Shown here: piece by piece, positions 28,051 through 40,547 of the stretch
Layout of the letters: each line of letters opens with the position of its first letter
How positions within the stretch are numbered: the first letter of the stretch is position 1
Program-made: the position numbers and the translations under genes
Notes under the pieces: generated by a model
The model's database searches: none
What the model saw: only the letters and a program-made list of their open reading frames with translations
What the model was told of the DNA's origin: nothing
Source: Bombus terrestris
Lineage: Eukaryota > Arthropoda > Insecta > Hymenoptera > Apidae
Assembly: GCF_910591885.1 (NCBI RefSeq)
Contig: NW_025963562.1
Span: 1,426,001-1,490,000 of the forward strand
Direction: 5' to 3'
Length of the DNA: 64,000 nucleotides

Positions 28051-31000
28051 TTATAGGTCATATAGTGGTGCAATATAACGTTATAGGTCTCATAGTGATG
28101 GAATATAACGTTATACATTATAACGTAATAGTATAAAACGTTATAGGTCATATAGTGGTGCAATATAACTTTATAGGTCCTATAGTGATGGAATATAACG
28201 TTAAACATTATAACGTAATAGTATATAACGTTAAACATTATAACGTAATAGTATATAACGTTATACGTCATAACGTAATAGTATATAACGTTATACGTCA
28301 TATAGTGATGCAATATATCGTTATACGTCATATAGTGATGCGATATAACGTTATAGGTCCTATAGTGATGGAATATAACGTTATACATTATAACGTAATA
28401 ATATATAACGTTATGCATCATATAGTAATGCAACATAACGCTAAACGTTATAACGTAATAGTATAAAACATCGTACGTCATATAGTGATGCGATATAACG
28501 TTATACGTAATAACGTAATAGTAAATAACGTTTTACGTCATAACGTAATAGTATATAACGTTGTACGTCATATAGTGGTGCAATATAACGTTATAGGTCC
28601 TATAGTGATGGAATATAACGTTTTCACATTATAACGTAATAGTATATAACGTTATACGTTATAACGTAATAGTATATAACGTTATGCATCATATAGTAAT
28701 GCAATATAACGCTAAACGTTATAACGTAATAGTATAAAACATCGTACGTCATATAGTGATGCGATATAACGTTATACGTAATAACGTAATAGTATATAAC
28801 GTTTTACGTCATAACGTAATAGTATATAACGTTGTACGTCATATAGTGGTGCAATATAACGTTATAGGTCCTATAGTGATGGAATATAACGTTATACATT
28901 ATAACGTAATAGTATATAACGTTATACGTTATAACGTAATAGTATATAACGTTATACGTCGTATAGTTATGCAATATATCGTTATACGACCGAAAGAGAG
29001 GCAATAAAACGTTATACGTCATATAGTGATGCGATATAACGTTATACGTCATAACGTAATAGTATTTAACGTTATACGTAATAACGTAATAGTATACAAC
29101 GCTATACGTCATATAGTGGTGCACTATAACGTTATAGGTCCTACAGTGATGGGATATAACGTTATACGTCATATAGTTTTGCATTATAACGTTAAACGTT
29201 ATAACGTAATACTATAAAACATCGTACGTCATATAGTGATGCGATATAACGTTAAGCGTAATAACGTAATGGTATATACCGCTATACGTCATATAGTGGT
29301 GCACTATAACGTTATAGGTCCTACAGTGATGGAATATAACGTTATAAGTTATAACGTAATAGTATATAACGTTATACGCCATATAGTGATGCAATATATC
29401 GTTATACGTCATATAGTGATGCGATATAACGTTATAGGTCCTATAGTGATGGAATATAACGTTATAGTATATAACGCAATAGTACATAACGTTATACGTC
29501 ATAACGTAATAGTATATAACGTTATACGTCGTATAGTGGTGCAATATCACGTTAAAGGCCTTATAGTGATGGAATATAACGTTATACATTATAACGTAAT
29601 AGTATATAACGTATACGTCATAACGTAATAGTATATAACGATATACGTCATAACGTAATAGTATATAACGTTATACCTCATACAGTGGTGCAATATAACG
29701 TTATAGGTCTTATAGTGATGGCATATAACGTTATACATTATAACGTAATAGTATATAACGTTTTACGTCGTAACGTAATAGTATATAACGTTATACGTCA
29801 TAACGTAATAGTATATAACGTTATAGGTCATATAGTGGTGCAATATAACGTTATAGGTCTCATAGTGATGGAATATAACGTTATACATTATAACGTAATA
29901 GTATATAACGTTATAGGTCATATAGTGGTGCAATATAACTTTATAGGTCCTATAGTGATGGAATATAACGTTAAACATTATAACGTAATAGTATATAACG
30001 TTAAACATTATAACGTAATAGTATATAACGTTATACGTCATAACGTAATAGTATATAACGTTATACGTCATATAGTGATGCAATATATCGTTATACGTCA
30101 TATAGTGATGCGATATAACGTTATAGGTCCTATAGTGATGGAATATAACGTTATAGTATAAAACGTAATAATACATAACGTTATACGTCATAACGTAATA
30201 GTATATAACGTTATACGTCATATAGTGGTGCAATATAACGTTATAGGCCTTATAGTGATGGAATATAACGTTATACATTATAACGTAATAGTATATAACG
30301 TTATACGTCATAACGTAATAGTATATAACGTTATAGGTTATAGCGTAATAGTATATAACGTTATACGTCATAACGTAATAGTATATAACGTTATGCATCA
30401 TATAGTAATGCAATATAACGGTAAACGTTATAACGTAATAGTATAAAACATCGCACGTCATATAGTGATGCGATATAACGTTATACGTAATAACGTAATG
30501 GTATATAACGCTATACGTCATATAGTGGTGCACTATAACGTTATAGGTCCTACAGTGATGGAATATAACGTTATACATTATAACGTAATAGTATATAACG
30601 CTATACGCCATATAGTAATGCAATATGTCGTTATACGTCCTATAGTTATGCAATACAAAGTTATACCTTGTAATCTAATAGTATATGACGTTATACCTTA
30701 CAATGTAATAGTATATAACGTTATACGTCATATGGTGATGCAATATACCGTTATACGTCATATAGTGATGCGATATAACGTTATAGGTCCTATAGTGATG
30801 GAATATAACGTTATAGTATAAAACGTCATAATACATAACGTTATACGTCATAACGTAATAGTATATACCGTTATACGTCATATAGTGGTGCAATATAACG
30901 TTATAGGTCTCATAGTGATGGAATATAACGTTATACATTATAACGTAATAGTATATAACGTTATACGTCATATAGTGGTGCAATATAACGTTATAGGTCC

Positions 31001-32070
31001 TATAGTGATGGAATATAACGTTATACATTATAACGTAACAGTATATAACGTTATACGTAATAACGTAATAGTGTATAACGTTATACGTCATAACGTAATA
31101 GTATATAACGTTATGCATCATATAGTAATGCAATATAACGGTAAACGTTATAACGTAATAGTATAAAACATCGCACGTCATATAGTGATGCGATATAACG
31201 TTATACGTAATAACGTAATGGTATATAACGCTATACGTCATATAGTGGTGCACTATAACGTTATAGGTCCTACAGTGATGGAATATAACGTTATACATTA
31301 TAACGTAATAGTATATAAAGTTATACGCCATATAGTGATGCAATATGTCGTTATACGTCCTATAGTTATGCAATACAAAGTTATACCTTGTAATCTAATA
31401 GTATACGACATTATACCTTACAATGTAATAGTATATAACGTTATACGTCATATAGTGATGCAATATATCGTTATACGTCATATAGTGGTGCGGTATAACG
31501 TTATAGGTCCTATAGTGATGGAATGTAACGTTATAGTATAAAACGTAATAATACATAACGTTATACGTCATAACGTAATGGTATATACCGTTATACGTCA
31601 TATAGTGGTGCAATATAACGTTATAGGCCTTATAGTGATGGAATATAACGTTATACATTATAACGTAATAGTATATAACGTTATACGTCATAACGTAATA
31701 GTATATAACGTTATAGGCCTTATAGTGATGGAATATAACGTTATACATTATAACGTAATACTATATAACGTTATACGTCATAACGTAATAGTACATAAAG
31801 TTATACGTCATAACGTAATAGTATATAACGTTATACTTCATATACAGGTGCAATATAACGTTATAGGCCTTATAGTGATGGAATATAACGATATACATTA
31901 TAACGTAATAGTATATAACGTTATACGTCATAACGTAATAGTATATAACGTTATAGGCCTTATAGTGATGGAATATAACGTTATACATTATAACGTAATA
32001 GTATATAACGTTATACGTCATAACGTAATAGTACATAACGTTGTACGTCATAACGTAATAGTATATAACG
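28051..32070 (+). repeat. 4020-bp higher-order repeat, copy 2
   Basis: Repeats the previous unit in order. Differences I could see: 28929 TTATAACG against 24909 ATATAACG; GTTATAGGTC near 29434 against GTTATATGTC near 25414; GTTAAGCG near 29254 against GTTAAACG; GGTCATATAG near 29916 against GGTTATATAG; two monomers with AAACATT near 29990-30010 against one; AGTATATAACG near 31222 against GTGTATAACG; and GGCCTTATAG near 31866 against GGCGTTATAG. It departs from the earlier copy at about 32071. Confidence 0.86.
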
Positions 32071-33849
32071 TTATACGTCATATAGTGGTGCAATATAACG
32101 TTTTAGGTCTCATAGTGATGGAATATAACGTTTTACATTATAACGTAATAGTATATAACGTTATACGCCATAACGTAATAGTATATAACGTTATACGTAA
32201 TAACGTAATAGTATATAACGTTATACGTCATATAGTGGTTGCAATATAACGTTATAGGTCCAATAGTGATGGAATATAACGTTATAGATTATAACGTAAT
32301 AGTATATAACGCTATACGCCATATAGTGATGCAATATGTCGTTATACGTCCTATAGTTATGCAATACAAAGTTATACCTTGTAATCTAATAGCATATGAC
32401 GTTATGCCTTACAAGGTAAGAGTATATAACGTTATACGTCATATAGTGATGCAATATATCGTTATACGTCATATAGTGATGCGATATAACGTTGTAGGTC
32501 CTATAGTGATGGAATATAACGTTATAGTATAAAACGTAATAATACATAACGTTATACGTCATAACGTAATAGTATATATCGTTATACGTCATATAGTGGT
32601 GCAATATAACGTTTTAGGTCTCATAGTGATGGAATATAACGTTATACATTATAACGTAATAGTATATAACGTTATACGCCATAACGTAATAGTATATAAC
32701 GTTATACGTAATAACGTAATAGTACATAACGTTATACGTCATATAGTGGTTGCAATATAACGTTATAGGTCCTATAGTGATGGAATATAACGTTATACAT
32801 TATAACGTAATAATATATAACGTTATGCATCATATAGTAATGCAACATAACGCTAAACGTTATAAAATAATAGTATAAAACATCGTACGTCATATAGTGA
32901 TGCGATATAACGTTATACGTAATAACGTAATAGTATATAACGTTTTACGTCATAACGTAATAGTATATAACGTTGTAAGTCATATAGTGGTGCAATATAA
33001 CGTTATAGGTCCTATAGTGATGGAATATAACGTTATACATTATAACGTAATGGTATATAACGTTATACGTTATAACGTAATAGTATATAACGTTATACGT
33101 CATATAGTGATGCAATATATCGTTATACGTCATATAGTGATGCAATATAATGTTATACCTCATATTGTGATGCGATATAATTTTATACGTTATAACATAA
33201 TTGTATACAACGCGATACGTCATAACGTAATAGTATATAACGTTATACGTCATACAGTGATGCAATATATTGTTATACGACCGAAAGAGAGGCAATAAAA
33301 CGTTATACGTCATATAGTGATGCGATATAACGTTAAACGTAATAACGTAATGGTATATAACGCTATTCGTCATATAGTGGTGCACTATAACGTTATAGGT
33401 CCTACAGTGATGGAATATAACGTTATACATTATACCGTAATAGCATATAACGTTATACGCCATATAGTGATGCTATATGTCGTTATACGTCCTATAGTTA
33501 TGCAATACAAAGTTATACCTTGTAATCTAATAGTATATGACGTTATACCTTACAATCTAATAGTATATAACGTTATACGTCATATAGTGATGCAATATAC
33601 CGTTATACGTCATATAGTGATGCGATATAACGTTATAGGTCCTATAGTGATGGAATATAACGTTATAGTATAAATCGTCATAATACATAACGTTATACGT
33701 CATAACGTAATAGTATATACCGTTATACGTCATATAGTGGTGCAATATAACGTTATAGGTCTCATAGTGATGGAATATAACGTTATACATTATAACGTAA
33801 TAGTATATAACGTTATACGTCATATAGTGATGCAATATATCGTTATACG
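32071..33849 (+). repeat. Transition zone between the 4-kb and 5-kb HOR families
   Basis: A mosaic of pieces seen elsewhere. Bases 32260-32530 resemble 27280-27520 (CCTTGTAATCTAATAG block, here with the private variants AGCATATGACG and CAAGGTAAGAG). Bases 32880-33300 resemble 28740-29010 plus the CCTCATATTG block of 9.4 kb. Bases 33310-33680 resemble 26440-26800. It holds a purine-rich landmark at 33280, whose flank reads TATTGTTATACG instead of TATCGTTATACG. I find no long single-offset partner for the zone as a whole. Confidence 0.7.
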
Positions 33850-35574
33850 ACCGAAAGAGAGGCAATAAAACGTTATACGTCATATAGTGATGCGATATAA
33901 CGTTATACGTAATAACGTAATAGTATATGACCTGATACGCAATATTGTGATGCAATATATCGTTATACGGCCTATAGTTATGCAATACAACGTTATACCT
34001 TATAACCTTACAGTACATGACGTTATACCTTATAACGTAATAGTATACGTTATACGTCACAACGTAATTGTATATAACGTTATACGTTATAACGTAATAG
34101 TATATAACGTTATACGTCATATAGTGGTGCAATATATCGTTATACGTCATATAATGATTCGATATAATGTTATACAATATAACCTAATAGTATGTAACGT
34201 TATACGACATAACGTAATAGAATATAACGTTATAGGTTATAACGTAATAGTATATAACGTTATACCTCATATAGTGATGCAATATATCGCTATACGACAG
34301 AAAGAGAGGCAATAAAACGTTATACGTCATATAGTGATGCGATATAACGTTATACGTAATAACGTAATAGTGTATAACGTTATACGCCATATTGTGATGC
34401 AATATATCGTTATTAGTCCTATAGATATGCAATACAACGTTATACCTTATAACCTAACAGTATATGACGTTATACCTTATAACGTAATAGTATATAACGT
34501 TATACGTCATAACGTAATAGTATATAACGTTATACGCCACATAGTGATGCAATATATCGTTATACGTCATATAGTGATGCAATATAATGTTATACTTCAT
34601 ATTGTGATGCGATATAATTTTATACGTTATAACGTAATAGTATGTAACGTTATACGTAATAACGTAATAGTATATAACGTTATACGTCATATAGAGATGC
34701 AATGTAACGTTAAACGTTATAACGTAATAGTATAAAACATCGTACGTCATATAGTGATGCGATATAACGTTATATGTAATGACGTAATGGTATATAACGC
34801 TATACGTCATATAGTGGTGCACTATAACGTTATAGGTCCTACAGTGATGGAATATAACGTTATACATTATAACGTAATAGTATATAACGTTATACGCCAT
34901 ATAGTGATGCAATATGTCGTTATACGTCCTATAGTTATGCAATACAACGTTATACCTTGTAACCTTATAGTATATGACGTTATACCTTATAATGTAATAG
35001 TATATAACGTTACACGTCATATAGTGATGCAATATATCGTTATGCGTCATATAGTGATGCGATATAACGTTATAGGTCCAATAGTGATGGAATATAACGT
35101 TATAGTATAAAAGGTAATAATACATAACGTTATACGTCATAACGTAATAGTATATAACGTTATACGTCATGTAGTGGTGCAATATACCGTTATAGGCCTT
35201 ATAGTGATGGAATATAACGTTATACATTATAACGTAATAGTATATAACGCTATACGTCATAACGTAATAGTACATAACGTTATACGTCATAACGTAATCG
35301 TATATAACGTTATACGTCATGTAGTGGTGCAATATAACGTTATAGGCCTTATAGTGATGGAATATAACGTTATACGTCATAACGTAATAGTACATAACGT
35401 TATACGTCATAACGTAATAGTATATAACGTTATACGTCATGTAGTGGTGCAATATAACGTTATAGCCCTTATAGTGATGGATTATAACGTTATACATTAT
35501 AACGTAATAGTATATAACGTTATACGTCATAACGTAATAGTACATAACGTTATACGTCATAACGTAATAGTATA
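33850..35574 (+). repeat. Block duplicated 22 kb downstream (partner from 55951)
   Basis: The landmark at 33850 pairs with 55951 (offset 22101). The altered landmark with ACAG at 34297 pairs with 56491 (offset 22194). The offset change of 93 bp is explained by the 3-bp deletion at 34046 plus three monomers present only in the downstream copy near 56370-56470. From 34334 to about 35290 the offset stays 22194. The shared ACAG variant, found nowhere else in the window, makes common origin secure. It carries CCTTGTAACCTTATAG blocks. Confidence 0.85.
34046..34072 (+). repeat. 27-bp monomer with a private 3-bp deletion
   Basis: The boundary reads AATAGTATACGTTATACG where the partner copy near 56150 reads AATAGTATACAACGTTATACG. 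The three missing bases also remove half of the palindrome. I found no second copy of this form, so it arose after the 34-kb and 56-kb blocks separated. It keeps the reading phase. Confidence 0.8.
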
Positions 35575-36773
35575 TAACGATATACGTCATATAGTGGTGC
35601 ACTATAACGTTATAGGTCCTACAGTGATGGAATATAACGTTATACATTATAACGTAATAGTATATAACGTTATACGCCATATAGTGATGCAATATGTCGT
35701 TATACGTCCTATAGTTATGCAATACAACGTTATACCTTGTAACCTTATAGTATATGACGTTATACCTTATAATGTAATAGTATATAACGTTATACGTCAT
35801 ATAGTGATGCAATATATCGTTATGCGTCATATAGTGATGCGATATAACGTTATAGGTCCTATAGTGATGGAATATAACGTTATAGTATAAAAGGTAATAA
35901 TACATAACGTTATACGTCATAACGTAATAGTATATAACGTTATACGTCATGTAGTGGTGCATTATACCGTTATAGGCCTTATAGTGATGGAATATAACGT
36001 TATACATTATAACGTAATATTATATAACGCTATACGTCATAACGTAATAGTACATAACGTTATACGTCATAACGTAATCGTATATAACGTTATACGTCAT
36101 GTAGTGGTGCAATATAACGTTATAGGCCTTATAGTGATGGAATATAACGTTATACATTATAACGTAATAGTATATAACGTTATACGTCATAACGTAATAG
36201 TACATAACGTTATACGTCATAACGTAATAGTAAATAACGTCATACGTCATATAGTGGTGCAATATAACGTTTTAGGTCTCATAGTGATGGAATATAACGT
36301 TATACATTATAACGTAATAGTATATAACGATATACGTCATATCGTAATAGTATATAACGTTATACGTAATAACGTAATAGTATGTAACGTTATACGTCAT
36401 ATAGTGGTTGCAATATAACGTTATAGGTCCTATAGTGATAGAATATAACGTTATACATTATAACGTAATAGTATATAACGTTATGCATCATATAGTAATG
36501 CAACATAACGCTAAACGTTATAACGTAACAGTATAAAACATCGTACGTCATATAGTGATGCGATATAGCGTTATACGTAATAACGTAATAGTATATAACG
36601 TTTTACGTCATAACGTAATAGTATATAACGTTGTACGTCATATAGTGGTGCAATATAACGTTATAGGTCCTATAGTGATGGAATATAACGTTATACATTA
36701 TAACGTAATAGTATATAACGTTATACGTTATAACGTAATAGCATATAACGTTACACGTCATATAGTGATGCGA

Positions 36774-36830
36774 TATAACGTTATAGGCAATATATAACGT
36801 TAAGCAATATATCGTCATATAGTGATGCAA
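36774..36830 (+). repeat. 57-bp irregular dimer (three copies)
   Basis: Between two normal palindrome starts lie 57 bp instead of 60, reading TATAACGTTATAGGCAATA then TATAACGTTAAGCAATATA then TCGTCATATAGTGATGCAA. The second palindrome is displaced to 17-19 bp after the first, and the middle section looks like two partial monomers joined. Identical copies lie at 41867-41923 and 59898-59954, the same place in each 5-kb unit. It interrupts both the 30-bp phase and the reading frames. Confidence 0.87.
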
Positions 36831-37729
36831 TATAATGTTATGCCTCATATTGTGATGCGATATAATTTTATATGTTATAACATAATTGTATTCAACGCGA
36901 TACGTCATAACGTAATAGTATATAACGTTATACGTCATATAGTGATGCAATATATCGTTATACGACCGAAAGAGAGGCAATAAAACGTTATACGTCATAT
37001 AGTGATGCGATATAACGTTATACGTCATAACGTAATAGTATATAACGCTATACGTAATAACGTAATAGTATATAACGCTATACGTCATATAGTGGTGCAC
37101 TATAACGTTATAGGTCCTACAGTGATGGAATATAACGTTATACGTCCTATAGTGGTGCAATATAACGTTAAACGTTATAACGTAATAGTATAAAACATCG
37201 TACGTCATATAGTGATGCGACATAACGTTAAACGTAACAACGTAATGGTATATAACGCTTTACGTCATATAGTAGTGCACTATAACGTTATAGGTCCTAC
37301 AGTGATGGAATATAACGTTATACATTATAACGTAATAGTATATAACGTTATACGCCATATAGTGATGCAATATATCGTTATACGTCCTATAGTTATGCAA
37401 TACAACGTTATACCTTGTAACCTAATAGTATATGACGTTATTCCTTATAATGTAATAGTATATAACGTTATACGTCATATAGTGATGGAATATATCGTTA
37501 TACGTCATATAGTGATGCGATATAACGTTATAGGTCCTATAGTGATGGAATATAACGTTATAGGTCGTATAGAGATGGAATACAACGTTATAGTATATAA
37601 CGTAATAGTATATAACGTTATAACTTATAACGTAATAGTATATAACGTTATAGGTCATATAGTGGTGCAATATAGCGTTACAGGGCCTATAGTGATGGAA
37701 TATAACGTTATACATTATAACGTACTAGT

Positions 37730-38470
37730 TTATAACTTTATACGCCATATAGTGTTGCAATATATCGTTATAGGTCCAATAGAGATGCAATATAACGATA
37801 TACGCCATATAGTGATGGAATATAACGTTATACACTATAACGTAATAGTTTATAACTTTATACGCCATATAGTGATGCAATATATCTTTATACGTCATAT
37901 AGAGATGCACTAGAACGATATACGCCATATAGTGATGGAATATAACGTTATTCATTATAACGTAATAGTTTATAAGTTTATACGCCATATAGTGATGCAA
38001 TATATCGTTATACGTCCTATAGTGATGCAATATATCGTTATACGTCCTACAGTTATGCAATGCAACGTTATTCCTTATAACCTAACAGTATATGACGTTA
38101 TACCTTATAACGTAATAGTATATAACGTTATCCGTCAAAACGTAATAGTATATAACGTTATACGTCATATAGAGGTGCAATGTAACGTTAAACGTTATAA
38201 CGTAATAGTATAAAACATCGTACGTCATGTAGTGATGAGATATAACGTTATACGTAATAACGTAATAGTATATAACGTTATACGACATATAGTGGTGCAC
38301 TATAACGTTATAGGTCCTACAGTGATGGAATATAAGGTTGTACATTATAACGTAATAGTATATAACGCTATACGACATATAGAGATGCAATATAACGATA
38401 TACGCCCTATAGTGATGGAATATAACGTTATACATTATAACGTAATAGTGTATAAGTTTATACGCCATAT
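37730..38470 (+). repeat. Zone rich in AGTTTATAA-CTTTATACGCC monomers
   Basis: Here many monomers have lost the CpG in the palindrome: TATAACTTTATACGCC and TATAAGTTTATACGCC. They alternate with GATGCAATATATCG and GATGGAATATAACG monomers. The type is absent before 37.7 kb and recurs near 42825-43560, 48815-48960, 49535, 50100-50360, 51970-52240, 60845-61110 and 62030. It is the second class marker for the later half of the window. Confidence 0.8.
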
Positions 38471-38630
38471 AGTGATGCAATATAACGTTATACGTCCTAT
38501 AGTGATGCAATACAACGTTATACGTCATAACATAATAGTATATAACGTTATGCGTCATAGAGTGATGCAATATATCGTTATACGTCATATAGTGATGCGA
38601 TATAACGTTATACCATATAACCTAATAGTA

Positions 38631-38653
38631 TATAACGACATAACCTAATAGAA
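38631..38653 (+). repeat. 23-bp monomer lacking TTATACG (six copies)
   Basis: Reads TATAACGACATAACCTAATAG then AA, which is a normal CGACATAACG monomer missing seven bases after AACG. Other copies start at 43724, 50768, 51091, 52643 and 62205. The last four carry CGTAATAG or CCTAATAG forms. The preceding monomer is always TTATACCATATAACCTAATAG. Loss of the right arm removes the 12-bp palindrome. The shared neighbour indicates a single origin, followed by spread to two HOR families. Confidence 0.87.
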
Positions 38654-39540
38654 TATAACGTTATAGGTTATAACGTAATAGTATATAACGTTATACGTCA
38701 TATAGTGATGCAATATATCGTTATACGTCCTATAGATATGCAATACAACGTTATATCTTATAACCTTACAGTATATGACGTTATACATTATAACGGAGCA
38801 GTATATAACGTTATACGTCATAACGTAATAGTATATAACGTTATACGTTATAACGTAATAGTATATAACGTTATACGTTATAACGTAATAGTATATAACG
38901 TTATACGTCATATAGTGATGCAATATATCGTTATACGTCATATAGTGATGCAATATAACGTTATACCTCATATTGTGATGCGATATACATTTATACGTTA
39001 TAACATAATTGTATATAACGTGATACGTCATAACGTAATAGTATATAACGTTATACGTCATATAGTGATGCAATATATCGTTATACGACCGAAAGAGAGG
39101 CAATAAAACGTTATATGTCATATAGTGATTCGATATAACGTTATACCATATAACCTAATAGTATATAAAGTTATACGACATAACGTAATAGAATATAACG
39201 ATATACGTACTAACGTAATAGTATATAACGCTATACGTCATATAGTGGTGCACTATAACGTTATAGGTCCTACAGTGATGGAATATAACGTTATACAATA
39301 TAACGTAATAGTATATAACGTTATACGTCATAACGTAATAGTATATAACGTTATAGGCCTTATAGTGATGGCATATAACGTTATACATTATGACGTAATA
39401 GCATATAACGTTTTACGTCATAACGTAATAGTATATAACGTTATACGTCATAACGTAATAGTATATAACGTTATGCATCATATAGTAATGCAATATAACG
39501 CTAAACGTTATAACGTAATAGTATAAAACATCGTACGTCA

Positions 39541-40081
39541 TATAGTGTTGCGATATAACGTTATACGTAATAACGTAATAGTGTATAACGTTTTACGTCA
39601 TAACGTAATAGTATATAACGTTGTACGTCATATAGTGGTGCAATATAACGTTATAGGTCTCATAGTGATGGAATATAACGTTATACATTATAACGTAATA
39701 GTATATAACGTTATACGTCATAACGTAATAGTATATAACGTTATAGGTCATATGGTGGTGCAATATAACGTTAAACGTTATAACGTAATAGTATAAAACA
39801 TCGTACGTCATATAGTGTTGCGATATAACGTTATACGTAATAACGTAATAGTATATAACGTTTTACGTCATAACGTAATAGTATATAACCTTGTACGTCA
39901 TATACTGGTGCAATATAACGTTATAGGTCTCATAGTGATGGAATATAACGTTATACATTATAACGTAATAGTATATACGCGTTATACGTCATAACGTAAT
40001 AGTATATAACGTTATAGGTCATATGGTGGTGCAATATAACGTTAAACGTTATAACGTAATAGTATAAAACATCGTACGTCA
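39541..40081 (+). repeat. 270-bp tandem duplication inside 5-kb copy 1
   Basis: TATAGTGTTGCGATATAACG at 39541 recurs at 39811, and a third, diverging start (TATAGTGATGCGATATAGCG) follows at 40082. Each unit holds nine monomers ending in the AAACG then TAAAACATCG pair. The second unit is 271 bp long because of the private inserted base at 39974-40004, and also carries ATAACCTTGTACG and TATACTGGTGC changes. Confidence 0.86.
39974..40004 (+). repeat. 31-bp monomer with private ACGCG insertion
   Basis: Reads TATATACGCGTTATACG where the matching monomer near 45067 reads TATATAACGTTATACG. The net change is one extra base, which creates ACGCGT. I saw it once only, so it postdates the 5-kb duplication. 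It breaks the minus-strand periodic frame that stays open in the sister copy, which argues against selection on that frame. Confidence 0.82.
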
Positions 40082-40547
40082 TATAGTGATGCGATATAGC
40101 GTTATACGTAATAACGTAATAGTATATAACGTTATACGTCATATAGTGGTTGCAATATAACGTTATAGGTCCTATAGTGATGGAATATAACGTTATACAT
40201 TATAACGTACTAGTATATAACGTTATGCATCATATAGTAATGCGACATAACGCTAAACGTTATAACGTAATAGTATAAAACATCGTACGTCATATAGTGA
40301 TGCGATATAGCGTTATACGTAATAACGTAATAGTATATAACGTTTTACGTCATAACGTAATAGTATATAACGTTGTACGTCATATAGTGATACAATATAT
40401 CGTTATACGACCGAAAGAGAGGCAATAAAACGTTATACGTCATATAGTGGTGCAATATAACGTTAAACGTTATAACGTAATAGTATAAAACATCGTACGT
40501 CATATAGTCATGCGATATAACGCTAAACGTAATAACGTAATGGTATA

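Larger units (their letters stand above)
35575..40547 (+). repeat. 5-kb higher-order repeat, copy 1 (4973 bp)
   Basis: Recurs in the next unit first at offset 4973 (35954 and 40927), then at 5093 after a 120-bp difference near 36120 (36555 and 41648; landmarks 36965 and 42058, 39088 and 44181). It introduces monomers with AGTTTATAACTTTATACGCC and AGTTTATAAGTTTATACGCC (37730-38470), the 57-bp irregular dimer (36774) and the 23-bp monomer (38631). The first 780 bp repeat 34795-35574 at offset 780 (35174 and 35954), so a smaller tandem duplication lies across its left edge. Confidence 0.87.
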
